Of a DNA stretch of 44,746 nt, positions 1-8,795 are shown piece after piece. The stretch is from Faeciplasma sp900553675 (GTDB lineage: Bacteria; Bacillota; Clostridia; Oscillospirales; Ruminococcaceae). Numbering within the stretch: position 1 is the stretch's first letter; each line of letters begins with the position of its first letter. The notes under the pieces were generated by a model that was given only the letters and a program-made list of their open reading frames with translations, was not told the origin of the DNA and made no database searches. The translations under genes were made by a program, and so were the position numbers. The stretch is from contig CAUAFG010000021.1 in the NCBI GenBank assembly GCA_958428235.1, forward strand, positions 1-44,746. The letters run 5' to 3'.

Positions 1-12
1 TTATATGATTTT

Positions 13-46
13 AACCCCTGGCTTTGTGGGAGTCAGGGGTTTTTCT
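13..46 (+). terminator. Rho-independent terminator
   Basis: AACCCCTG (13-20) pairs with CAGGGGTT (34-41), followed by a T run. It probably ends a plus-strand transcript that enters from the left edge. Confidence 0.75.
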
Positions 47-85
47 ACGAACTGAATCCGCCGACGAGGCGGTTTTTCTTTTTGT

Positions 86-355
86 ACTTTTCTCTTTTAT
101 CTCTTCACTCTTCTCTTTTCTCTGCTATGTCTTGGCGGCTTTTCCAGATAAGAGATAAAAGAGAAAAGTGGCAGTATCAGCGTTTCACCTTACTGTGAAA
201 CGCGCGGCGATGGATTTTATGTGGCTTCGCCACTCTTAAAATCCGTCGGCGCAAGCCGACACCTTTTCTCTCTTCTCTCTTAACTCTTCTCCTTTCTCTT
301 GTATACTCTGGGCGGCTTTTCCAGATAAAAGATAAGAGAGAAAAGTGAAAAGTGT
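86..355. repeat. Dispersed AGATAAAAGAGAAAAG repeat, compound copy A
   Basis: Pyrimidine-rich blocks (around 86-120 and 262-300) and purine-rich complements (around 147-170 and 322-352) flank a core with two hairpins. The core contains a GTTTCAC/GTGAAAC hairpin and the segment ATCCGTCGGC..GCCGACACC. The block TGGCGGCTTTTCCAGATAA occurs twice. The same core and flanks recur near 8650-8762 and 17536-17684, and the flank alone recurs at 44553-44608. It is a non-coding dispersed repeat of unknown mechanism. Confidence 0.6.
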
Positions 356-445
356 CGTGTCAATAGTTTTGCCAGACAGCGAAACATGTTTACTCCGACT
401 TATTTTATATACCGTCTAACGCTGTTCAACGTCCTGTCACCCGAA

Positions 446-471
446 GAAAGCCCCCTCGTGGGTCTTTTTTG
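446..471 (+). terminator. Possible terminator
   Basis: A short imperfect hairpin (AAAGCCCC with GGGTCTTT) is followed by a T run. The stem is weak. Confidence 0.35.
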
Positions 472-627
472 TTGCCTGATAGAGAAGCCTCTGTATTTCA
501 AAGATTTCTAATCCAACTATCCGGCGATTTTATCTTTTCAGCATCCCCAAAAATCGATAAATAATATCTTCAATTCGGCACATTTTTGTGGTATTATAAA
601 TACATCAAAGCGGGGAGGTGAATTTAT

Positions 628-1489
628 ATGAGCATTGGCAAGAACATAGCAAAATACAGAAAAAGCCTGAGACTGACTCAGGAAGCTTTTGGCGAAAAGC
701 TTGGAGTTACCAACCAAGCCGTTTCAAAGTGGGAATCCGAAGCGTCTATGCCGGATATAATGCTTCTCCCAAAAATTTCGGCAGCATTGGGCATCACACT
801 GGATGATTTGTTTTCATCGGAACCTGCGCAGGACAGCCCGGCAGCATCCGACACCTTAAATATGGACTGCATTCACAACTTTCCCAAGGACGCACAGGCG
901 GCGATCGTTGACAGCCTGTATCGTAAATCCAACCTGCCAAACTGCCACACGGGGGAATTTTTGAAGGCTGCAAAAAAATCCCTCGACATCTCAATATGAT
1001 CGGATTATAAGATATACCACCCTTTGCCGCTTATCCGATACAGCGGGAGCAGCATTTGTCTCCAACGATCTGACAATGATAGATGCTTGCACATCGCCCG
1101 CAGATATGTGTACAGTATTTAAAAGCCCCGAAATTACATCCGCACTAAGAAAGCTGTCTGATACAAACGTCAGAAGCGTGCTTTCGTATGTCTGCAACGA
1201 GTATTTTCACAGTCAGTCTCTGTTTGACTATGCCGCTCCAGAATACCTTGAAAAGGACATAAAGCCTGACAGTATCGCTGGACTCACGTCGGACGAAGTG
1301 ATGGACGCTTTGGAAAAGCTGTCCTCTCTGCATATAGTTGAGATAAGGGTGGAGGACGGCAAGGTGCATTATCTTTTGCAAAAGGTCAAGGCTGTCGAAG
1401 CTGCGGTAATTTTCCGTCTGACAGAACGGTTTTCGCACAGTCAAGTAGGATTGGGCTGCGGCGAGCTTTTGGCTTTGATGCCTGAGTGA
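628..1489 (+). pseudogene. XRE-family transcriptional regulator, frameshifted
   Basis: The first frame (628-999, 123 aa) begins with a helix-turn-helix of the XRE type (about residues 8-60, core QAVSKWESEASMPD). The downstream reading frame (open from about 992 to 1489) continues without a stop and has a winged-helix-like tail (segments IAGLTSDEVMDAL and KVHYLLQKVKA). Joined, they give about 287 codons, close to the 272-residue XRE regulator at 21926-22744, whose C-terminal half has the same pattern. The switch lies near an A7 run at about 971-977. This is either a pseudogene or a sequence/assembly error. The ribosome binding site is GGGGAGGTG (611-619). The role would be DNA-binding regulation; the target is unknown. 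Confidence 0.7.
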
Positions 1490-1497
1490 AAATTATG

Positions 1498-1552
1498 AAA
1501 ACGCCATTGATATCTGAACCCACAGGGGGGCAGAATCAACGGCGCTTTCTTT
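1498..1552 (+). terminator. Likely terminator of the XRE gene
   Basis: AACGCCATTGAT pairs with ATCAACGGCGCTTT with one or two mismatches, followed by CTTTTTT. It lies directly after the XRE stop codon. Confidence 0.5.
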
Positions 1553-1951
1553 TTTGCGCTTTTTTATGCGATTTTAAAGCTGCGTCTTTTTACCGACTTT
1601 GGCTGACGGCTTTTCCGGAAAAAATAATCGAGATAAGCGCCGGCGCAGCCCTGCTCCTATCTGCAAAATGTAATGGGATTATTTTTACATTGACCTTAAC
1701 CTACAGCAAAATTCTTGAATTATATTCACCGCGTTGTATAACAGTACAAAAAACAGTATCAACCTGCCGAAAAAGCGCTGAAATGCGTGGATTTCTTCGG
1801 CTCTTCTATTCTGCATCTGCGGGATACTGCTTTTCATCTCTGCGGGGAAAACTCCCGAAAAGAGCGGGTTTGTCCAACTTTCTATCAGCCCGACCCGATA
1901 ATTTCGGGTGAATATCGGAATTTTACCGGATGTATAAGTGTATTTTTATGA

Positions 1952-2080
1952 CAGTTGAAAACCTGAACTGCGATTTTAGCGGGTTTATCAACTTTTCAAC
2001 CGAGTTATTAACAATTTCAAAGCTTTCAAACCGATATTTTCAACACTTTCAACGCAGTTTTCAACATATGGGTTGAAAAC
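1952..2080. repeat. Cluster of TTTTCAACA-like boxes
   Basis: About seven copies of TTWTCAAC(A) or its complement lie within 130 bp: complement at 1953-1961, then 1985-1993, 1993-2000, 2037-2045, 2047-2053, 2058-2066, and complement at 2071-2080. A related TTATTAACA sits at about 2005-2012. Each TTTTCAACA differs at one base from the DnaA-box consensus TTWTNCACA. No dnaA gene is nearby, so calling these DnaA sites is only a guess. Confidence 0.5.
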
Positions 2081-2224
2081 GGTATCTACAGCCTGTATAT
2101 TTTTATCGCGCCCATCCCATAATCATTATTGATAAATCCGAACCTTTGGGCGGAAAACAGTATCGGCAGGGCTTGAAATGTGTCTTTTGTGAGACTCAGC
2201 CCGCCGAACGGATATGGAGGAAGT

Positions 2225-2545
2225 ATGGTTAAGGGAGTAAACAGACAGATAATCGAGGTTAAAAATCCGGACGGAGAGTATTTTGACAGGGCACTGTTGT
2301 TTTTAAAGGCAGGCTCGCAGGTTCCTCCTGCGGATAAGCTTCCGCGGCTTGCCCGTGAATATGTCAGGTCGGCTGAGACGGGGGAGAATGACTCTTCGGA
2401 CACGCCAACATTGCCTGATTTTGTAAACGAATACGCCAAAAGAACCCGCCGCCTGAAACTTGCGATAAGGCTTCTTGTCGCGGCGTTTGTCGTTTTATGC
2501 GGCTTTTGCGCGGCTCTATTGATTGTTTATACAAAAATGTTATAA
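2225..2545 (+). CDS. Small hypothetical protein with a C-terminal membrane anchor
   Basis: This is a 106-residue protein of unknown function. The ATG at 2225 is chosen because a good ribosome binding site (TGGAGG) ends a few bases before it; an in-frame upstream start at 2180 has none. The soluble N-terminal two thirds are polar. They are followed by a basic stretch (KRTRRLKL) and one strongly hydrophobic helix near the C terminus (IRLLVAAFVVLCGFCAALLI), so it is probably a tail-anchored membrane protein with the polar part in the cytoplasm. It lies 126 bp upstream of rlmB on the same strand, but a TATAAT at 2600-2605 suggests rlmB has its own promoter. Confidence 0.65.
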   Translation: MVKGVNRQIIEVKNPDGEYFDRALLFLKAGSQVPPADKLPRLAREYVRSAETGENDSSDTPTLPDFVNEYAKRTRRLKLAIRLLVAAFVVLCGFCAALLIVYTKML

Positions 2546-2671
2546 GTATTTTGTCAAATATTCATTCAAAAAACACTTTTCTTTGCGTACAATATGTGGT
2601 ATAATCATATTATCTGAAACTATACATTTGCGAATAATCTCAGGGGTCAGCACCCCCATTAAAGGATATTT

Positions 2672-3619
2672 ATGGATAATAGATTTGAAAAGACATCAAA
2701 GCCCGCACGCAGGGGAGACAAGACATCAAGCTCCGCACGTCGGGGAGATAATACATCAAACTCTGTACGCAGAGGAGACAGAACGCCAAACCCTATACGT
2801 GGGAATAATACATCAATACCTGCTCACAGGGAGGATAATATATCAAAGCCGGAGCGCACCGAGGAAAGCTTTTCCCTTCCTGAAAACGCAAGCGCAGAGC
2901 TTATCGTCGGAAGAAATCCGGTTATTGAGGCGTTAAAGGCAGAAAAGCCGATAGATACCCTGTATGTGAATAAAGACGGCGGGGGCTCGCTGAGTCATAT
3001 CATTGACATGGCGAAGAGACTTGATATAGTGGTTAAGGAAGTAACCGCCGAAAAGCTCAACCATATGACCGGCGGGGCTTCGCATCAGGGAGTTGTCGCT
3101 GTGGGAGCCTGCGCGGAGTATTCGAGTATAGATGAAATACTCGCAATCGCGCGCTCAAAAGGAGAGGATCCGTTTATTATCATCTGCGATGAGATTGAGG
3201 ATCCGCACAACCTCGGCGCGATAATAAGAACGGCGGAAAGCGCGGGAGCGCACGGAATCATCATCCCGAAAAGGCGTTCGGCATCGCTCAACTATACGGT
3301 TTTCAAGACGAGCGCGGGCGCTGCAAGCTGGCTTCCTGTGGCAAGGGTTGCAAATATCCCTGCTGCACTTGACGAGCTTAAGCAAAACGGCGTATGGATA
3401 TACGGAACGGATGCTTCCGGCGAAGAATACAATAAGGTCAACCTTAAAGGACCCATCGGCTTGGTTATAGGCTCGGAGGGGTTCGGCATGGGAAGACTTG
3501 TGGCGAAAAAGTGCGATTTTATGCTCAGCCTGCCAATGAAGGGCAAAATAACCTCGCTCAATGCCTCGGTGGCGGCGGGAATATTCATGTACGAGGTTGT
3601 AAGACAGCGCCAAGCATAA
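2672..3619 (+). CDS. rlmB: 23S rRNA (guanosine-2'-O-)-methyltransferase RlmB, SpoU/TrmH family
   Basis: RlmB is known to transfer a methyl group from S-adenosylmethionine to the 2'-O of a conserved guanosine in 23S rRNA. Residues about 76-155 form the SpoU substrate-binding domain (GRNPVIEAL). Residues about 165-312 form the knotted SpoU methylase domain, with its three motifs visible: NLGAIIRTAESAGA, GLVIGSEGFGM and LNASVAAGI. The unusual part is residues 7-66, a basic tail of about six 10-residue repeats of the form (K/N)TSxxxRRGD, encoded by near-identical 30-bp DNA repeats. The catalytic core looks intact. RlmB is the best fit; a TrmH-type tRNA methyltransferase is less likely given the N-terminal domain. 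Confidence 0.88.
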   Translation: MDNRFEKTSKPARRGDKTSSSARRGDNTSNSVRRGDRTPNPIRGNNTSIPAHREDNISKPERTEESFSLPENASAELIVGRNPVIEALKAEKPIDTLYVNKDGGGSLSHIIDMAKRLDIVVKEVTAEKLNHMTGGASHQGVVAVGACAEYSSIDEILAIARSKGEDPFIIICDEIEDPHNLGAIIRTAESAGAHGIIIPKRRSASLNYTVFKTSAGAASWLPVARVANIPAALDELKQNGVWIYGTDASGEEYNKVNLKGPIGLVIGSEGFGMGRLVAKKCDFMLSLPMKGKITSLNASVAAGIFMYEVVRQRQA

Positions 3620-3777
3620 AGCTCGCAAAAGCTTATAAAAGCACACAAAAGCTCACGAAGGACGGCTATTTGACAGCGTATAGCGTACACATAGAGTTTC
3701 GCATATCGCGCAAAAGCCGGATAACAGTTTTTAGCTGACAGACTTGATGGCATACGGCAGTGAAAGGAAAGGTTTGC

Positions 3778-6417
3778 ATGGCAGACAGAAATTTATCCGT
3801 TGAGGAAATCATAGAGCAGTATTCTCAGAAATCATCCAAAAAGCCGGAGAAGGAAGATTTTGACCTCGATTCGTTCCTTAATAGCATGGGCACTTCGGGG
3901 GCTTCGAGAAAGACCGAGGTTATTGAGGACGTTTTGGAGATAGGCGACAACAGCTTTGTCTTCGACCCTGGGGAGGAGCAGCCCGCCGAGCCTGACGCGG
4001 CTCCGCAACCGGCTGCCGCCGCTGTAAATCTTGTTCAGGACAGCGCACCCGCAGCTCGGGAGGAAATCCCCTCGGCGGCACAGTCGGCAAATACGCTTGC
4101 TGTTCATATCCCGCCGACGATTGCAGAGGAGGGCGACGCGGTTGTAAAGCCGCAGATGCCTCAGATAAAGCTGCGCGTAGGAACGGGTACAACTCAGGGA
4201 ACTCAGGCAATAGAAAAGGTTATGGAAAACCGCGAAAAGGCTAAGGAATTTCTTATGTCAGAGGAGCCTGAGGACGTGAGCGGACAGGCTTTGGAAAACG
4301 CCGAGCCGAAAAATCAGGCAAAGCCGGCAGAAGCACCCGCACCACGGCGCACCCCGCAGGAGCCCGATAATTTACGTCCGATAACAGGTCACGGCGCGGA
4401 CACTGCTATAATGCAGTCCCTTATAAAGCTTAAAAACGAGCGTGGAACTGGCAGAGTGCCTATTCACAAGGTGGACCCCGTAAACCGCGCGTCGATAAAC
4501 GATATAGATCTTGGAATAGAGAAAAAGGTGATCCCCAACACCGAAATGGGCATAGACGAAAATGCCAGCGAGGAGGAAAAGCTTGCCTACCTGAACGCCA
4601 AGCGCCGCGAAAGGGTGAAGGAGTTCATCACTGAAGACGAGGAGGAAGAAAAGCCACAGAAAGGCTCGGTGGCTGACTTTGAAAGCTTTGACCAGGCGGA
4701 GGAGATGTCCGCAAGCATTTCGGGACTTAAGCAGAGCTTGGTTGCAAGGCTTTGCGTGCTGCTGGTTATGGGAATTGTCAGCGCGTATCTTACCGTCGCG
4801 GTGGACAACGGTATGCCTATAATTCCGATACTTTCGCAGTCTACCGCCCATCTGTTTGTAAACGTTATGCTGGGACTTGTTTCCTGCTTTGTCTCCTACA
4901 CTGTGATAGCGGTGGGTCTTAAAAAGCTGTTCACGCTTAAGGCGGACAGCGACAGCCTTGCCGCAGTTACAACGATATTCAGCCTTGTCGCGGCGACGGC
5001 AATGCTTGCCAACTCCGAGATTGTGCAGACCAGAACCGCCCACGCATATGTAAGCGCGGCGATACTCGCCCTGATAATAAACACCGCAGGAAAGCTGCTG
5101 ATTATCACCCGAACCGAGCGCAATTTCAAGTATATTTCGGGCGGATATTCAAAATACGCCGCCATGCATATCGACAATGAGGACGTTGCAGCCAAGTTCA
5201 CCAAGGGCGCGCTCACCGATTTTCCTTCCCTTGCAACGGCACGCAAGACCGAATTTGTCCGCGATTTCATCAACAACAGCTACTCGCCCGACCTTACCGA
5301 CAGCTTTTCAAAGTTCTATGTCCCGATAGCTGCTGTGGCTTCCATACTTGTTGGAGTGCTTGCGGTGTTTGTACATCCCGAAAACGTTGTGGACTTTGAA
5401 CAGCGCGCGTTTTACGCTTTAAGCTGTGCGGCGGGAACAATGTGCGCAATGAGCGCGATGGGCATGATGCTTGTAACAAATATCCCGCTTGCAAAGGCTT
5501 CAAAGAAGTATCTGCAAGCCTCGGCTGTGATGCTGGGATATTCAGCTGTGGACAAGTTCTCGGACACCAACTCTTTGCTTGTCGACGCTATCGACCTCTT
5601 CCCCGATGGTATGGTTGAAATAGTAAACCTTAAGCCTGCCAAAAAGGCTTCGCTGGAGGAAGGAATTTTATACGCTGCCTCGCTTTGTTGCCAGACCGAA
5701 TCCATTCTGCGCCCTGCGTTTTACAAGATGATAAAGGGCAAGACTGAAATGCTCTTCCCCGTTGAAAGCTATATCTATGAGGACGGCTTGGGACTTTCAG
5801 GCTGGATAGAAAACAAAAGGGTGCTTTTCGGCAACAGAACACTTATGGAAAGCCACTCGGTTGAGGGTCTGCCCACTCCCGAAAAGGAGAAGGAGTATTC
5901 CAAGGGCGACAGCTTAACATATCTTTCCATCGGCGGCAATATTGCAATGATATTTGTTGTCAAGCTGAAGGCGTCGGTTGCGGTTTCGAGAGCGCTTGCC
6001 GACCTTGAAAAGCAGAATATAACGGTTATCCTGCGCTCGGTGGATTCGCTTTTAAGCATAACAAGGCTTTCGGAGATGTTTGAGATATCGCCCAACACCT
6101 TTAAGCTGCTTCCGTTCAGATATCACGCCGATTACGATTCGCAGACCTCCTACGTTGCGGAAATGTCCTCACCGATGATATATTCGGGAAGATTTGCATC
6201 CCTTGCAATGCTTCTTATAGGAGCAAAGCGGCTGCAGCGTTCGGCGACTGTGGGAATAGTAATTCAGGTGCTTTCCGCGCTTATAGGACTTATCGCCTGC
6301 ATAGTTTTCGCGGCGATAGGCTCGTTCGGAAGCCTGTTTACAGGAACTGTCATGCTGGCATATAATTTGGTTTGGATACTTATTACTGCTGTTTCTCAGG
6401 CGGTGTCGAAGACGTGA
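3778..6417 (+). CDS. P-type-ATPase-like membrane protein without catalytic motifs
   Basis: This is an 879-residue protein. The ATG at 3778 has the ribosome binding site GAAAGGAAAGG a few bases upstream; a GTG at 3760 is less likely. Residues 1-310 are acidic, proline/alanine-rich and probably disordered. Membrane helices follow at about 320-342, 360-380, 395-412, 423-443, 514-533 and 549-571, then a soluble region, then two helices at about 821-845 and 851-877. The soluble region looks like a P-type ATPase N domain (GLGLSGWIENKRVLFGNRTL) and P-domain remnants. Where the family has DKTGT it reads VDKFSDTNSLLV, and neither TGD nor GDGxND is present. Transport by phosphoenzyme is therefore unlikely; a structural or sensory role is possible. 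Confidence 0.7.
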   Translation: MADRNLSVEEIIEQYSQKSSKKPEKEDFDLDSFLNSMGTSGASRKTEVIEDVLEIGDNSFVFDPGEEQPAEPDAAPQPAAAAVNLVQDSAPAAREEIPSAAQSANTLAVHIPPTIAEEGDAVVKPQMPQIKLRVGTGTTQGTQAIEKVMENREKAKEFLMSEEPEDVSGQALENAEPKNQAKPAEAPAPRRTPQEPDNLRPITGHGADTAIMQSLIKLKNERGTGRVPIHKVDPVNRASINDIDLGIEKKVIPNTEMGIDENASEEEKLAYLNAKRRERVKEFITEDEEEEKPQKGSVADFESFDQAEEMSASISGLKQSLVARLCVLLVMGIVSAYLTVAVDNGMPIIPILSQSTAHLFVNVMLGLVSCFVSYTVIAVGLKKLFTLKADSDSLAAVTTIFSLVAATAMLANSEIVQTRTAHAYVSAAILALIINTAGKLLIITRTERNFKYISGGYSKYAAMHIDNEDVAAKFTKGALTDFPSLATARKTEFVRDFINNSYSPDLTDSFSKFYVPIAAVASILVGVLAVFVHPENVVDFEQRAFYALSCAAGTMCAMSAMGMMLVTNIPLAKASKKYLQASAVMLGYSAVDKFSDTNSLLVDAIDLFPDGMVEIVNLKPAKKASLEEGILYAASLCCQTESILRPAFYKMIKGKTEMLFPVESYIYEDGLGLSGWIENKRVLFGNRTLMESHSVEGLPTPEKEKEYSKGDSLTYLSIGGNIAMIFVVKLKASVAVSRALADLEKQNITVILRSVDSLLSITRLSEMFEISPNTFKLLPFRYHADYDSQTSYVAEMSSPMIYSGRFASLAMLLIGAKRLQRSATVGIVIQVLSALIGLIACIVFAAIGSFGSLFTGTVMLAYNLVWILITAVSQAVSKT

Positions 6418-6566
6418 TGAGGGCGTTAACAATTTAGGCTGTATAAACGGTATATTGTGGGATGGTTTTGTGTTCTATCTGAGTTTTGTTATAATCGCAA
6501 CTTTGTGCAGTCATGGACGCACTTTGTGCGCCCATAGGGAGACCCCAGACGAGGGTCTCCCTACGT

Positions 6567-6591
6567 AAAAACAGTCCACTGGACTGTTTTT
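6567..6591. terminator. Perfect palindromic hairpin, possible bidirectional terminator
   Basis: An 11-bp perfect stem with a 3-base loop (AAAAACAGTCC-ACT-GGACTGTTTTT) gives A and T runs on both strands. Confidence 0.55.
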
Positions 6592-6671
6592 ACTTCCCAT
6601 CCTGCGTTTCGCTTGCGCTGGGGATTTCGCTCCCTGCGGGGAGCGACGAGGGCTTCTCGCCCTCGACCTCG

Positions 6672-6708
6672 CCGCCCTTTCGAGAAAGGGTGGGCGGAAA
6701 GCTTTTTT
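6672..6708 (+). terminator. Rho-independent terminator
   Basis: Nested pairs CCGCCC/GGGCGG and CCCTTTC/GAAAGGG are followed by a T6 run at 6703-6708. It lies before the promoter region of the lipoprotein gene. Confidence 0.6.
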
Positions 6709-6848
6709 AACTTTTAGCTATTGAAACTTTGTTGGTTTTGGGCAGGGAGATTCAAAGCTCCCTGCCTGATTTAATAAGTTCATGCAATATTTTGCCCCGT
6801 TGAATTGTATTGTTTGTAGACGTTTCTAAGAAAGGAATGATTTTATTG

Positions 6849-8645
6849 ATGAATAGATTTAAAAAATTATCTGCACTTGTTATTGCTTTTGCGCTTTGCC
6901 TTTCGTTGGCAGGATGTGCGGGTGATACCGACAAAAAGCCCGACCCTCAGCCGGAGGTATCAAAGGACGGCTCGCAGGGCGTTACCCCGCCTGACGCTGG
7001 CTCGGAAATCAAGCTTGAAGGCAGCGCCAACGACATTGTAAAAAAGATTCTTGATTCCAACGGAATCGGATATACGGAGCTTGAAGGAACAAAGTCTGAC
7101 GACCCGGATGAGGTGGGTTCAACGTCGTTTTCGATGACATCCGACCCTTATGCAGGCATTTACATCACCGAATTTAAAAGCGCAGATGCTGCCAAAAAGC
7201 GTTCGGAGTGCTACGACAAGACCGGAAGCCACTATAACGACGGCAAGGAATACAAGGTAATCGACTATATCGCGCCTGTTCACTTATGGCTTTATGACAA
7301 GTATATAATCCAGTATTGCTCCTCCGAGGGGGCGGAATATTCTGCTCTTGTCGGAGTATTCGGCTCCGAATTTGCAGGAGCTGGGGACTGCTACGGTGAC
7401 AATTCGCCTCTTCAGCCTGCCGACACCTATGCGTCTATTCAGACGGTCATGGAAAATCACGACGTTGAATACAAGAAGGAGGATGTAACCCCCGATTCCG
7501 GTAATCAGGGCGGAATTGGCGCGCTTTCGCAAACCGATTACATTATTTCCGAAGACGAAGGCTTTATAATCTCCGACTTTGAGTCGGAGGAGAAGGCTGC
7601 GCAGTCGATACAGTGCTTTAAAGACAACGGCGTGCGTTGGGAGTCAGACGGAGCTTCGGTTGATATCACTTATAAAGCTCCGCACCATATCTGGCTCAAC
7701 GGAAGTCAGATAATAACCTACTATTCGCAGACAGGCGAGCTTTTGCAGGACATAAACGAGTACTTCGGAAAAGAGAGCATGGGCGCGGGCTACGACTATT
7801 ACCGCCCCGACTACAGCTCCGAGCTTGTCGCGGCTCTTGAAAAAGCAGGATATCAATGCAGTGCGTCGCGCGGGCTGTCGTCTACCGAAAAGATTTATAT
7901 GTACAAGCCGGTTACAATCTGCTTTGTAAGTGCTTCAAACGGCGAAACGGTTTATCTTTTAGAATTTGAGGACGAGCCTTCCGCGGCGGATCACGCTTCG
8001 AGGTTTTCGCACGACGGCTCAGCCTACACCGGCTTGGAGGGCGAATCTGCCGTTACAATAAACTTCGACCGTCCCGCACCCACCCACTTCTTCCGCAAGG
8101 GCAATATCGTTGTCGAGTATTCGTCTGAAAGCGGCGAGCTTTTAAACGTCCTCGATTCGGTCTACGGCTATCAGTTTGCGGGTCCCGACTACAAGGAAAT
8201 AACCGCGCAGGAGCAGAAGTTTACGGCGCAGTATATCCGTACCGACGGTTACATCGACGGTCAGCAATACCCCTATTACGTGATTATCCGCTCAGTGGAG
8301 GATTTGAACAGATATTACTCCCAGAACAAGGATTTATACGACCTTGAAAAGCAGGAAAAGGTATATGCCGACACCACCATCGGCTGGCTCGACGCTATAG
8401 AGAAGTACGACGATGAGTATTTCAAGGCAAACGACCTTATTATGATTGTCTTGGCGGAGGGCTCCGGCTCAAACCGCCACGAGGTTAAGAGCGTTATCAA
8501 AAATTCTGACGGAAGCTTTGCAGTGGATATTGAAAGAAAGGTACCGGGGACGGGTACGGAAGATATGGCGGGGTGGCACATCATTCTGGAAATTGAGTGC
8601 GGAAAGATTAATCCGTTGACGAAAGTGGATGTTACCGTAAAGTGA
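6849..8645 (+). CDS. Lipoprotein with three tandem ~110-residue repeats and a PrcB-like C-terminal domain
   Basis: This is a 598-residue lipoprotein. The start is ATG 6849 (TTG 6846 is possible) after AAGAAAGGA. The signal peptide ends in a lipobox, SLAGC, so the protein should be lipid-anchored on the outer face of the membrane. Three related segments follow, at about 55-190, 200-325 and 330-455. Each begins near an ISSxxG/Y-type strand and runs through an FESEEKA-like helix and an HLWL/HIWL/HFFR strand to end in FAGAGDCYG, MGAGYDYYR or FAGPDY. The last 140 residues (IRTDGYIDG, YDDEYFKANDLIMI, EDMAGWHIILEIE) resemble domains found in clostridial lipoproteins related to PrcB C-terminal domains. 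The function is unknown; surface binding or sensing is plausible. Confidence 0.7.
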   Translation: MNRFKKLSALVIAFALCLSLAGCAGDTDKKPDPQPEVSKDGSQGVTPPDAGSEIKLEGSANDIVKKILDSNGIGYTELEGTKSDDPDEVGSTSFSMTSDPYAGIYITEFKSADAAKKRSECYDKTGSHYNDGKEYKVIDYIAPVHLWLYDKYIIQYCSSEGAEYSALVGVFGSEFAGAGDCYGDNSPLQPADTYASIQTVMENHDVEYKKEDVTPDSGNQGGIGALSQTDYIISEDEGFIISDFESEEKAAQSIQCFKDNGVRWESDGASVDITYKAPHHIWLNGSQIITYYSQTGELLQDINEYFGKESMGAGYDYYRPDYSSELVAALEKAGYQCSASRGLSSTEKIYMYKPVTICFVSASNGETVYLLEFEDEPSAADHASRFSHDGSAYTGLEGESAVTINFDRPAPTHFFRKGNIVVEYSSESGELLNVLDSVYGYQFAGPDYKEITAQEQKFTAQYIRTDGYIDGQQYPYYVIIRSVEDLNRYYSQNKDLYDLEKQEKVYADTTIGWLDAIEKYDDEYFKANDLIMIVLAEGSGSNRHEVKSVIKNSDGSFAVDIERKVPGTGTEDMAGWHIILEIECGKINPLTKVDVTVK

Positions 8646-8649
8646 TACC

Positions 8650-8762
8650 GGCATTTCGCCCGGCAGTGAAACGCTTGATGCGGCGGCGAAGCCGCTTTTA
8701 AGATACGTTGGCGTATAGCCAACACCTCATCTTTTCTCTTTTCACTCTTATCTCTTATCTCA
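8650..8762. repeat. Dispersed AGATAAAAGAGAAAAG repeat, copy B (partial)
   Basis: GTGAAACGC, GCGGCGAAGCCGC, AAGATACGTTGGC and GCCAACACC are followed by a pyrimidine-rich block (8726-8760). The order matches copies A and C, but the left purine-rich arm is missing. Confidence 0.6.
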
Positions 8763-8795
8763 CGGCGCGATTTGCTATACATCCCCCAATAAAAT

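Larger units (their letters stand above)
1..627. other. Intergenic stretch with terminators and dispersed repeats
   Basis: I see no supported gene before position 628. The stretch opens with a terminator hairpin (13-44). It then carries copies of the dispersed AGATAAAAGAGAAAAG-type repeat (about 86-355) and a second terminator-like hairpin at about 446-470 that ends in a T run. The gene whose transcript ends at the first terminator lies outside the window. Confidence 0.6.
1490..2224. other. Long non-coding stretch
   Basis: After the terminator I see no convincing gene. One open frame at 1486-1911 lacks a ribosome binding site and has low-complexity, shadow-like composition. The notable content is a cluster of TTTTCAAC-type boxes at about 1952-2080, described separately. 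Confidence 0.5.
6418..6848. other. Intergenic hairpin array
   Basis: No gene is seen. Consecutive hairpins occupy 6536-6708: AGGGAGACCC/GGGTCTCCCT (6536-6562), AAAAACAGTCC/GGACTGTTTTT (6567-6591), GCTCCC/GGGAGC (6629-6644), GAGGGC/GCCCTC (6648-6664), and a terminator (6672-6708). An open frame across them (6513-6710) is explained by the hairpins and is not called as a gene. Confidence 0.6.

Noticed and set aside
1486..1911. Open frame of 141 codons after the XRE gene
   Set aside because: It has no ribosome binding site, overlaps a terminator hairpin and has a composition like non-coding DNA. It resembles no family.
6513..6710. Short open frame between the P-type-like and lipoprotein genes
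   Set aside because: The sequence is a chain of hairpins; there is no ribosome binding site.
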